Below, in pieces: positions 1-5,992 of a stretch of 17,274 nt of DNA. The DNA is from Desulfurococcales archaeon (GTDB lineage: Archaea; Thermoproteota; Thermoprotei_A; Sulfolobales; NBVN01). The stretch lies in the NCBI GenBank assembly GCA_027083115.1, contig JALWQN010000081.1:1-17274 (forward strand), written 5' to 3'. Positions within the stretch are counted from its first letter, which is position 1. Every line of letters starts with the position of its first letter. A program made the translations under genes and the position numbers. The notes under the pieces are model-generated. The model ran no database searches. It saw only the letters and a list, made by a program, of their open reading frames with translations, and was not told the DNA's origin.

Positions 1-2
1 GG

Positions 3-953
3 ATCACTCTGAACGCTCCGGACGTACTTCTCCACAGATGCCCTAAAGTCCTTCAGAAAGAGAGCGTGGACCGGGATGAGGCTAAGGTCTTCTCGAAAAT
101 AGATAAGTTCGTGAAGCTCCTGAGGGAAAGTCATTCTTCCCTGATAATTGTTTCTGACCACGGCTTTAAGCAGTACGATTATTTGGTCTCTATTAATGAC
201 TTACTAATTAAGAATGGATTAGCTGCATCAACACCCGAGAGAAAGATCTATGAATTCGGGGATTACGCGGCTGAGAAGGGGTTGGAGCGTGTTAACCCAC
301 CTAAGAAGATCGTCGTTCATCCGCTTCTGTATGCTTTTGTAAAGAAACTTCATTTATCGAGGGCCGCTAGATCAGCCCTTTACGCGTCCTCAAAAATCTT
401 AGGCAGGAGGGTGGAGGTTAGGGCCCACAAATATGTTGACCCAGAGAATTCGAAAGCCTTTCTCCCAGATTACTATACTTTCGGCATCTACCTGAAGGAC
501 CCATCAATTAAGGAGAAAGTGAAGTCCCTTCTGAGGGAACACCGGAAACTGTTGGCGGTCCATGAGGTTAACGAAGTATATGATGGCCCCTATATTAACT
601 TAGCGCCAGACATTGTGGTATTTCCGAACTTCAGTGAAGGGTACTGGCTTGCTGGCTCTGAACTTCTGGGGAAAGTGGTTCAGCAGAGAAAGTTCAGCAC
701 CCATTACCCCGAAGGTATTCTAGTGGTTAGCTCAGATACTGACTTACCTGATGAAGTGCCGGAGAAATTACCTAATTATTCTGTAGCCACTATAGCGCTA
801 TCCCTCATGGAGCAGCCGCTACCTAAGTCGAGGGATAAAGTAGAGTTTGTTGAGAAGCACTTCACTAAGGGATTGCCTGAGAAGGACTACATCAGTAGGT
901 GGATTCTTGCTGAAAGAGTAAGGAAGTTAAAGTTAGGGAAGCAAATTACTTAA
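3..953 (+). CDS. Type I phosphodiesterase / alkaline phosphatase superfamily protein, 5' end missing
   Basis: The reading frame is open from the first bases of the window, so the gene begins upstream; the GTG at 66 is only an internal codon. The part before it reads LNAPDVLLHRC, which resembles the Asp...His metal-ligand segment of archaeal type I phosphodiesterase/nucleotide pyrophosphatase-like enzymes. Residues 49-55 of the visible protein are IVSDHGF, the characteristic Asp-His metal pair. A later THYPEGILVV segment (His at about residue 234) matches the last metal-binding His of the superfamily. These enzymes hydrolyse phosphomonoesters or phosphodiesters with two metal ions. The substrate cannot be read from sequence, and the N-terminal nucleophile region is not in the window. 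No membrane segment is visible in the part present. It converges on the moaD-like gene 37 bases further on, so it is not part of that unit. Confidence 0.8.
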   Translation: MTLNAPDVLLHRCPKVLQKESVDRDEAKVFSKIDKFVKLLRESHSSLIIVSDHGFKQYDYLVSINDLLIKNGLAASTPERKIYEFGDYAAEKGLERVNPPKKIVVHPLLYAFVKKLHLSRAARSALYASSKILGRRVEVRAHKYVDPENSKAFLPDYYTFGIYLKDPSIKEKVKSLLREHRKLLAVHEVNEVYDGPYINLAPDIVVFPNFSEGYWLAGSELLGKVVQQRKFSTHYPEGILVVSSDTDLPDEVPEKLPNYSVATIALSLMEQPLPKSRDKVEFVEKHFTKGLPEKDYISRWILAERVRKLKLGKQIT

Positions 954-990
954 TAGTTCTGAACATTATTTGATTTTTAAGTAAGCCTAT

Positions 991-1245
991 TCACCCTCCT
1001 GAAGCAGGCGGCATAATAACTACCTTGTCACCCGGATTCAGGCGCCTGCTGGAGTCCGTGATTAAGTCATTAATTATTCCTATAATTTGGTATTTCTTAT
1101 TTAATTCACCTAATTGTGGGTACTTTCTGCCCATAATCCTAATGAACTCCTCTAAGGTTATACCTTCAGGAACTTCTACGGTCTCCTCTCTCTTACCGGT
1201 GAGGTCGGCCAACAAAGAGACGTACTTAACCCTTACTTTAAGCAT
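991..1245 (-). CDS. moaD: MoaD-family ubiquitin-like sulfur carrier (84 aa)
   Basis: A full-length beta-grasp sulfur carrier: a beta hairpin (VRVKYVSLLADLTG), a helix starting at about residue 30 (TLEEFIRIMGRKYP), then the canonical end NPGDKVVIMPPASGG. The Gly-Gly is followed directly by the stop, as required for adenylation by an E1-like enzyme and conversion to a thiocarboxylate. In molybdopterin synthase the small subunit donates this sulfur in complex with MoaE, encoded at 3394-3840; in archaea such proteins can also act as SAMP/Urm1-like modifiers. The ATG at 1245 gives the usual length. The gene is divergent from the P1B ATPase at 1327, with a palindrome at 1286-1300 between them. An AT-rich stretch at 1273-1284 lies at a suitable distance to be its TATA element. 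Confidence 0.9.
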   Translation of the reverse strand: MLKVRVKYVSLLADLTGKREETVEVPEGITLEEFIRIMGRKYPQLGELNKKYQIIGIINDLITDSSRRLNPGDKVVIMPPASGG

Positions 1246-1285
1246 CTAAGGCATCCTCGAAAATCTTCCTCCAAAATATTTTAAG

Positions 1286-1300
1286 TTTAACCCCGTTAAA
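1286..1300. promoter_or_regulatory. Perfect palindrome TTTAAC-CCC-GTTAAA in a divergent promoter region
   Basis: A perfect 6+6 inverted repeat with a 3-base spacer lies in the 81-base gap between moaD (minus strand) and the P1B ATPase (plus strand). The core TAAC-N3-GTTA and the 15-bp size are the same as in the AATAAC-N3-GTTATT boxes at 4163, 7298 and 9468, but the outer bases and the CCC spacer differ. It directly abuts an AT-rich TATA-like element on the plus strand (about 1299-1308), so a bound protein could block TBP/TFB at the ATPase promoter. That it is an operator is inferred from position and symmetry. Confidence 0.6.
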
Positions 1301-1326
1301 GATATAAGAAAAGAAGCTTCATTACC

Positions 1327-3111
1327 TTGGTAACTCAAGTGATGCTGCCTAAATTCTGGAGCTCAGTGGGTAGTGTGAGTTTAGCCTTACTAGTTCTTTC
1401 TTCCTTAGGTTTCCACACGCACTTGCTGGATTATTTTTTGTTAACGATCTCATTGATTTTGCTCGCTAGATTCGTTATGGTGTTGTACGTAAAGAGAAGA
1501 ATCAGTGTTGACTTACTCATGGGTTCAGCTGCCTTAGTTACTTGGCACCTTCACACAATCTTTGAAGGCTTCCTAATACTTACCCTATATTCAGCCTCAG
1601 AACTGATTGAAGTTTGGTCAGAGCGTTACGCCAGAAGAAAGCTAACAGGTCTTAAGGAGCTCTTACCGACGGAAATTACTGTCTTGTTTAATGGGGAATT
1701 GGTTTCGAAACCGTTAAATAAGGTAGGTGTTGGGGACGTGATCCTAGTTAAGCCAGGAGAAGTGGTTCCTGCTGATGGGATAGTTATTGAGGGTGAATCA
1801 ACCTTCAACACATCTTACGTGACTGGAGAGCCTGAGCCAGTACTTCTGAAGAAGGGCGATTCCGTAGTCAGTGGATACATTAATCGGGATGAGATGATTA
1901 AGGTCCGGGTTTTAAGGAACCCTAATGAATCGCTCCTTCAACTATTAGTGACCGAGTCAGAGAAGGCCTTAAGAAGGAAAGCCTCCCTGCAGAGATTCAT
2001 AGAGAAGTTTTCTCAGCCTTACACACTATTAGTCCTCTCAATCTTTGCTTCGGCCTTACTAGTAATTAACCCGTATAGAGCACTATCGATTATTCTGGCG
2101 GGATGCCCTAGCGCATTCATAATCACTACAAGCACATCAACAGCCCTCTCGCTTGCTTTCTTAGCTAGGAGATCGGTTGTTGTTAGGGGCGGGAGAGTAC
2201 TGGAGGCTGCAAGAGGTCTGGAGGCGCTGATAATCGATAAAACAGGCACAATAACTCTTGGCGAGATGAGGATTAAGTCAATTAAGCCCTTATCGGGCGT
2301 GAGCGAAGAATACGTGATTAAGTACGCTGGTGGAGCAGCTAAAGCAAGTGATCACCCAGTATCTAGAGCACTCGCAAAATTGAGTGACCTAACCCCTTCA
2401 AGAGCTAAAGAATTTGTGGGGAAAGGCCTTGAGGCATTAGTTGAGGGGAGGAAGGTCTACTTGGGATCAAGAGCGTTCATTAAGGAATTAGGTTTCGATA
2501 CTGATTATTTATTCTGCAACACAAACGACACTGAAGTTCTCGTAGTAATCGATGGCGCTTTAGCTGGTGCTGTTTGCTTAAATGAAGCCCTATCTGAAGG
2601 TATTAAGGAAGTGATTGAGTCACTTAGGAAGGAAGGGCTTCAAATAATAATAGCTAGCGGGGATAGGGCAGGGAGGGTTAAGGAGATCGCTAATTACTTA
2701 GGGATTAAAGAATGGTTTAGTGAGCTGAGGCCCGAAGACAAGAGAAAGTTAGTTAGTGAGCTCAAAGGTAGGTTTAATGGTGTGGGATTCGTAGGGGATG
2801 GAATCAATGACCTTGAAGCCATTGCTGAAGCAGACGTCGGGATCGCGATAGGCAGCTTACGCACTGTCTCAGATATTGGGGACGTAGTGCTCCTTAAAGG
2901 GATTAAGTCCTTACCCCTGCTACTACGGCACTCGAAAAAGTACATGAAGTCAATAAAGTCATCGATCGCTCTTGCCCTAGCTCTTAAGTTAGCTATAATG
3001 TGTCTGGGTATCCTAGGTCTCGTGCCTTTATGGTTGGTTGTGGGAGTCGGTGATGACGGAGCCACGTTAGCAGCTCTTGGCGGGATAGCCTTTATTCTTT
3101 CTAAAACTTAA
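1327..3111 (+). CDS. P1B-type heavy-metal-transporting ATPase with a CPS membrane motif
   Basis: An ATP-driven metal exporter of the inner membrane, 594 aa. Visible motifs are the actuator TGE (166-168), the phosphorylation site DKTGT (D304), the P1B His-Pro pair (HP, 343-344) and the hinge GDGINDLEA (490-498). Hydrophobic segments occur at about 13-50, 62-92, 232-282 and 547-593. The intramembrane metal motif reads GCPSAF (C260-P-S), where zinc and copper pumps usually have CPC. K554 and D576 (in GDDGAT) align with the conserved Lys and Asp of the Zn/Cd/Pb (ZntA, P1B-2) subgroup, so a divalent soft metal is the best guess. There is no N-terminal HMA domain; two HxH motifs (30-32, 74-76) precede and lie in the first segments. 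The TTG at 1327 gives the longest form; the ATG at 1342 is an equally plausible start given the TATA-like element near 1303. Confidence 0.9.
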   Translation: MVTQVMLPKFWSSVGSVSLALLVLSSLGFHTHLLDYFLLTISLILLARFVMVLYVKRRISVDLLMGSAALVTWHLHTIFEGFLILTLYSASELIEVWSERYARRKLTGLKELLPTEITVLFNGELVSKPLNKVGVGDVILVKPGEVVPADGIVIEGESTFNTSYVTGEPEPVLLKKGDSVVSGYINRDEMIKVRVLRNPNESLLQLLVTESEKALRRKASLQRFIEKFSQPYTLLVLSIFASALLVINPYRALSIILAGCPSAFIITTSTSTALSLAFLARRSVVVRGGRVLEAARGLEALIIDKTGTITLGEMRIKSIKPLSGVSEEYVIKYAGGAAKASDHPVSRALAKLSDLTPSRAKEFVGKGLEALVEGRKVYLGSRAFIKELGFDTDYLFCNTNDTEVLVVIDGALAGAVCLNEALSEGIKEVIESLRKEGLQIIIASGDRAGRVKEIANYLGIKEWFSELRPEDKRKLVSELKGRFNGVGFVGDGINDLEAIAEADVGIAIGSLRTVSDIGDVVLLKGIKSLPLLLRHSKKYMKSIKSSIALALALKLAIMCLGILGLVPLWLVVGVGDDGATLAALGGIAFILSKT

Positions 3112-3387
3112 TTACCCTCCCTCATAGAGGGGTGGAGAAACCAAGATAATGTCACCATTCTTCACCCTCACTTTATCTGACGGAAGAACTTGTTTATCGT
3201 TAAGGAAAACCCAAATCATTGGGAGACGTGATTCAGCCTTCCTGAACCCAGGTCTAACATCTCTTAAAGCCTCCAGCAATTTCTTAACGCTTACCTCACT
3301 TTCCTGGAACTCCATTACCTCCTCCCGAAGGCCTAAGAAGTCGGCTAAGGAACCTATATACCTGATCATGATCCTCACAGTAATCAC
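3112..3387 (-). CDS. Second MoaD/ThiS-family sulfur carrier (91 aa)
   Basis: Ubiquitin-like sulfur carrier ending LYEGG-stop. Its N-terminal hairpin (VRIMIRYIGSLADFLGLREE) closely resembles the carrier at 991-1245, followed by a helix (VKKLLEALRDVRPGF) and the terminal VKNGDIILVSPP segment. It follows moaE with a 6-base gap on the same strand and is presumably its co-transcribed partner, so this copy may be the true small subunit of molybdopterin synthase while the 991 copy serves something else; the sequence does not decide. The GTG start at 3387 preserves the first beta strand, whereas the downstream ATG at 3369 would remove it. Its stop codon directly abuts the ATPase stop codon in convergent orientation, leaving no room for a separate terminator between them. 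Confidence 0.88.
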   Translation of the reverse strand: MITVRIMIRYIGSLADFLGLREEVMEFQESEVSVKKLLEALRDVRPGFRKAESRLPMIWVFLNDKQVLPSDKVRVKNGDIILVSPPLYEGG

Positions 3388-3393
3388 CTACTG

Positions 3394-3840
3394 TTATTTC
3401 CTTTTCCTATACCTCGAGTTATCCCCAATGACCCAGAATTCCCCGTCCTCCCTAACCTCTAACTTATAGATGGGTACCTCGTGCTTCACCCTCTCCAGAA
3501 CCTTCCTCGCGGTCTCGAATGCCTTAGCCCTACTGCCGGCCCTAACGAAAACATAGACTGCGTGTTCTCCTGGAGTCAGAACCCCTACCCTATGATATAC
3601 TCTGACTTCACCAACCCCTTTGCTTTCCTCCCTAACAATTTTCTTTAATGTCCTTGAAGCCAGAGGCTCATAAGCCTCGTACTTAAGTTTAAAGACTTTC
3701 TTCCCGTCAACGACTCCCTTCACAATCCCTAGGAACATCACGATGGCTCCTTCACTACCTGTGTTTTCACTCATCTCCCCAATCACTTCCCCAACATCCA
3801 GTTTCCCCTTAATTATTGATGCTTCAGGCAACCAAAACAC
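3394..3840 (-). CDS. moaE: Molybdopterin synthase catalytic subunit MoaE
   Basis: MoaE converts precursor Z (cPMP) to molybdopterin dithiolene with sulfur from thiocarboxylated MoaD. The 148-aa protein has the family's hallmarks in order: GAIVMFLGIVKG, LKYEAYEPLA, VYHRVGVLTPGEHAVYVFV, AFETARKVLERVKHEVPIYKLE. The Lys of the C-terminal PI(W/Y)K motif, which lies in the active site of characterised MoaE, is present. The conserved His-Arg before AF is Ser-Arg here, and the Arg in the first loop is Lys, both mild departures. The GTG at 3840 is the start that leaves a normal N terminus. The second MoaD-like gene follows directly, so this is a moaE-moaD unit. On the minus strand an ATTTATTGG element about 25 bases before the GTG could be a leaderless promoter. 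Confidence 0.92.
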   Translation of the reverse strand: MFWLPEASIIKGKLDVGEVIGEMSENTGSEGAIVMFLGIVKGVVDGKKVFKLKYEAYEPLASRTLKKIVREESKGVGEVRVYHRVGVLTPGEHAVYVFVRAGSRAKAFETARKVLERVKHEVPIYKLEVREDGEFWVIGDNSRYRKRK

Positions 3841-3869
3841 CCCTAACCGGCTTAGCCATAACCAATAAA

Positions 3870-4079
3870 TTAGCCACCCCTTTCAAGTGTGTGGAGAGCC
3901 ACAGCGTTTGACTTCTTAAGCCCTCGGTTAAGGGCACCTACAGAGACCCAACTAACTGATGTAAGGGGCGCTAACCTCCCCTCCATAAACTCCTCAGTTG
4001 ACCGCTCACTAAAGTTATTCCTCAAGTGCTTTAGGAGGGTCTCGATAGTTGAGCTTTTAGAGAGGCCTGCAGTAACCAT
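3870..4079 (-). CDS. Short ThiS/MoaD-like sulfur carrier candidate (69 aa)
   Basis: A small protein on the same strand as moaE and ending 29 bases before its start. It has a helix-like stretch (TIETLLKHLRNNF) where ThiS/MoaD proteins have their first helix, and a C terminus SNAVALHTLERGG with Gly-Gly directly before the stop, like the VALxPPxxGG end of sulfur carriers. The ATG at 4079 is fixed by an in-frame stop two codons upstream, so the N-terminal hairpin is shorter than usual. ThiS is naturally short (about 66 aa), so length is not against it. The plus-strand frame over the same bases shows no recognisable family. The function is an inference from the Gly-Gly tail, the secondary-structure pattern and the neighbours; it could also be a degenerate copy. 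Confidence 0.6.
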   Translation of the reverse strand: MVTAGLSKSSTIETLLKHLRNNFSERSTEEFMEGRLAPLTSVSWVSVGALNRGLKKSNAVALHTLERGG

Positions 4080-4094
4080 TCCCTACCCCAATAC

Positions 4095-4109
4095 TTTAAG
4101 CCCGTTAAA
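4095..4109. promoter_or_regulatory. Near-perfect box TTTAAG-CCC-GTTAAA before the third carrier gene
   Basis: An inverted repeat with outer arms CTTTAA and TTAAAG, placed 15 bases upstream of the ATG of the 69-aa carrier on the minus strand. It differs by one base from the perfect palindrome TTTAAC-CCC-GTTAAA at 1286-1300, including the identical CCC spacer. Shared sequence at two carrier genes suggests a common regulator. An operator role is inferred. Confidence 0.5.
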
Positions 4110-4162
4110 GGATTTATGTAGGTTTTGGCTCTAAGCTAACTGATCTAGCTGTTAAGCTTTTA

Positions 4163-4177
4163 AATAACTATGTTATT
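4163..4177. promoter_or_regulatory. Sulfur-cluster box AATAAC-TAT-GTTATT (perfect palindrome), autoregulatory site
   Basis: A perfect 6+6 palindrome with a 3-base spacer, ending 11 bases before the GTG start of the HTH regulator. It overlaps the end of a good TATA-like element (CTTTTAAATA, about 4157-4166) that sits about 26 bases before the start codon. A protein bound here would cover the space between TATA box and transcription start, the classic position for an archaeal repressor. The same 12 defined bases recur at 7298 and 9468. Confidence 0.75.
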
Positions 4178-4188
4178 AACTAGCATGG

Positions 4189-4578
4189 GTGGTTAGGTTA
4201 AGGTATTCATACTGCGAGGTCTTCGTTAAGTTCATGCTTCCAGCAGCGAGAATTCTGATTGCTAAGGAATTGATTATGAAGTATGATTACACCCAATTGC
4301 AGGCGGCTAGGGTGTTAGGGGTTTCTCAAGCACTGATTAATTACTACATTAGCGGTAGACGCAGACCAAGGTATGTTGAGGCATTATCTAAGAATGAGGG
4401 CTTCATGATGATAGTTAATGATTTAGCGAGATGCATTAGTCAAAAAGGGAACTGCGTTAGTAGGCTTGTCTGCACCCTATGCCAAAAGATTGCGGGGAGC
4501 GAAAGGTTAGAGAGCATGATTAGGAGTTTAAGGATAGAGCCACAGGAAGTCATTACTGGGTCAAGAATTGCTGGATGA
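4189..4578 (+). CDS. XRE-type HTH regulator with a C-terminal cysteine cluster (COG2522-like)
   Basis: A 129-aa predicted transcription factor. The N terminus (YCEVFVKFMLPAARILIAKEL) matches the CE...LPA.R pattern that I associate with the archaeal COG2522 family of predicted regulators. The helix-turn-helix is at about 33-60 (TQLQAARVLGVSQALINYYISGRRRP). Five Cys are present: C9, C82, C89, C95 and C98, the last three as C-x5-C-x2-C, able to bind an Fe-S cluster or zinc. The GTG at 4189 is the only upstream start, because an in-frame TAA lies within the palindrome, and it keeps the conserved N-terminal Cys. The gene overlaps the following tusA-like gene by 11 bases, so it is co-expressed with a sulfur relay protein. 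With a perfect palindrome at its own promoter it probably regulates itself and the other boxed genes in response to sulfur, Fe-S or redox state; ligand and targets are inferred. Confidence 0.85.
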   Translation: MVRLRYSYCEVFVKFMLPAARILIAKELIMKYDYTQLQAARVLGVSQALINYYISGRRRPRYVEALSKNEGFMMIVNDLARCISQKGNCVSRLVCTLCQKIAGSERLESMIRSLRIEPQEVITGSRIAG

Positions 4579-4807
4579 TTACGGCAGTAAAAAATTAATT
4601 GATTTAAGGGGTTCTGGATGCCCTGAACCTATTATTCAGGTAGCTAAAGAGCTAATGAATGCGAGTCAAGGGGATTCCCTGATAGTTCTCCTAGATTCTG
4701 AGGAGTGCTTGAATTACTTGAGGGACTTAGTCTCCGTGTCAGGGGTCGGGGAATTAAGCCTTAAGAAATTCAGTAACTACTATAGGGTAGAGATCTGCGT
4801 TAAGTGA
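4568..4807 (+). CDS. tusA: TusA/SirA-family sulfur relay protein (CPEP motif)
   Basis: A 79-aa protein with the TusA signature DLRGSGCPEPIIQVAKEL: the persulfide-carrying C18 sits in a C-P-x-P motif at the start of the first helix, after the first strand (LIDLRG). TusA proteins accept sulfane sulfur from desulfurases or rhodaneses and pass it on, for example to tRNA thiolation or molybdenum-cofactor synthesis. The start is a TTG at 4568 inside the end of the HTH gene (11-base overlap), indicating translational coupling. The C-terminal part (SLKKFSNYYRVEICVK) fits the final beta strands. It shares the palindrome-controlled promoter of the regulator. Its position between regulator and desulfurase suggests a relay from SufS, but the partner is not shown by the sequence. 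Confidence 0.9.
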   Translation: MLDDYGSKKLIDLRGSGCPEPIIQVAKELMNASQGDSLIVLLDSEECLNYLRDLVSVSGVGELSLKKFSNYYRVEICVK

Positions 4808-4821
4808 TTACCGCACGTTAT

Positions 4822-5916
4822 TCATGAGTCGCGTAGCTTAATGCCTGTCACAGCCTCATATATGGTTAAGGCTTTAGCAACGTCAGTTATTCCGTCAACT
4901 ATTGCTCTCCCATTACTGAAAACGACCACCGAAATCTCTGGGGTTACTTTCACCTTCACGGAGTATTCACTGACAGCCAAGACCCTACCTACCTTGATCT
5001 TGTTCGCTAAGGCCTTAAGATTCAATCTAATTTTTTGGGGTGGGGTTATCTCTACAGCTCTGGTTCCGCAGATCGGCTGCGCTACTTCGTGGCTGAAGTC
5101 ATTGCTTAAGTACCTGAATTTCTTATGAACGCATACTTCACAGCTAGGGTTCTTCGTAACCCTGACCTTATAGAAATCTGAACGCTTTAAGTCGAAAGTA
5201 TATAGTGTCCTCTCAAGACCTTCCTCACCCCCTAAACCCAGGACATGCTTGATCACTAATGTCGCAGATATTGTTGCGGCCATAGTAACTGCTGTTGGGA
5301 GAACCCCTAAGATATTGCATGCGTTGCCGACGGTCTCAGGCAGTTTCGGAAAAACACATCTAAGGCAAGGGTTACTGCCTACAGGATGAATTAACCATAC
5401 GTTACCGTACCATTGCTCAACACCCGACATGACCCATGGAATGCCATGCTTCACTGAGTAATCGTTAATCAAGAACCTCGTTAGGAAGTTATCGGTTCCG
5501 TCAACGATTATGTCGAAGCCCTTAAGGAGTTCCTCAACATTGCTTGAGGTTAACCTATCGACCACGGGCTCCGCCATAACTGAATGATCTATTAGGCGCA
5601 ACCTATTTGCGCAAGCCACTGCCTTAGGTAGGGCCTTAGCAGCATCCTCTTCAGTGAATAATGTTGTTCTATAGAGGTTCTTCTCATCCACGTAATCGCC
5701 GTCAATAAGCCTTAAGTTCCTTACTCCACTCCTGACTAATAGTTCAGCAATGTGTGATCCTGTGGCTCCGCAACCCACTATAACGACCTTAGCTTTCCTT
5801 AACTTACTTAGCCCGTTCACGCCTACTTCCTTAAGGAGCAGGAGGCGCGAGAACCTCTCCACCACAGAAAGTAATTCTTTATCCCTCAACTCACACCCGA
5901 GAAACTCCTTCCTCAA
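4822..5916 (-). CDS. moeB: E1-like adenylyltransferase (MoeB/ThiF/UbaA family) with a C-terminal extension
   Basis: Activates the C-terminal Gly of ubiquitin-like sulfur carriers by adenylation, the step before thiocarboxylate formation or protein conjugation. Of 364 aa, the Rossmann nucleotide loop is VGCGATGSH (47-55), followed by DGDYVDEKNLYR (72-83, with the conserved Arg), K98 and TDN (141-143). Zinc Cys pairs are C184/C187 and C259/C262. C200, in GNACNILGVLP, occupies the position of the E1-type catalytic Cys. Residues about 275-364 form an additional domain, ending with a FSNGRAIVDGITD segment, that bacterial MoeB lacks and that occurs in some archaeal E1-like proteins as I remember. 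It starts with TTG at 5916. It is the only E1 in the window, whereas three Gly-Gly carriers are present, so it may serve several. It is divergent from sufS, and the box at 5966 lies between them. Confidence 0.9.
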   Translation of the reverse strand: MRKEFLGCELRDKELLSVVERFSRLLLLKEVGVNGLSKLRKAKVVIVGCGATGSHIAELLVRSGVRNLRLIDGDYVDEKNLYRTTLFTEEDAAKALPKAVACANRLRLIDHSVMAEPVVDRLTSSNVEELLKGFDIIVDGTDNFLTRFLINDYSVKHGIPWVMSGVEQWYGNVWLIHPVGSNPCLRCVFPKLPETVGNACNILGVLPTAVTMAATISATLVIKHVLGLGGEEGLERTLYTFDLKRSDFYKVRVTKNPSCEVCVHKKFRYLSNDFSHEVAQPICGTRAVEITPPQKIRLNLKALANKIKVGRVLAVSEYSVKVKVTPEISVVVFSNGRAIVDGITDVAKALTIYEAVTGIKLRDS

Positions 5917-5965
5917 AGGTTATAAGTTCCTCAACACCTAGTCTCCCATAAGTTTATTTGATTTC

Positions 5966-5980
5966 ATTAACGGTGTTATT
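5966..5980. promoter_or_regulatory. Sulfur-cluster box ATTAAC-GGT-GTTATT between E1 gene and sufS
   Basis: Eleven of the twelve defined bases of AATAAC-N3-GTTATT match; the second base is T instead of A. It ends 12 bases before the ATG of sufS, the same placement as at the other boxed genes. It also lies about 50 bases upstream of the divergent E1-like gene and could affect both promoters. Confidence 0.65.
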
Positions 5981-5992
5981 TGGCATAAAGAA

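Noticed and set aside
2694..3065. Minus-strand 123-codon frame inside the ATPase gene.
   Set aside because: Antisense to the conserved hinge and C-terminal membrane part of the ATPase; composition is low-complexity Ser/Pro/Leu.
3149..3469. Plus-strand 106-codon frame over moaD/moaE.
   Set aside because: Antisense shadow of two well-supported genes.
3842..3856. TAAG-CCG-GTTA-like element (minus strand) just before the moaE GTG, resembling the carrier-type box.
   Set aside because: Only the inner core fits, with one mismatch, and it is almost in contact with the start codon, unlike the other boxes.
3889..4134. Plus-strand 81-codon frame over the third carrier gene.
   Set aside because: No recognisable family; the opposite frame ends in Gly-Gly and fits the neighbourhood better.
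4185..4196. ATG GGT GGT TAG mini-frame overlapping the regulator GTG start.
   Set aside because: Three codons only; no way to tell a translated leader from chance.
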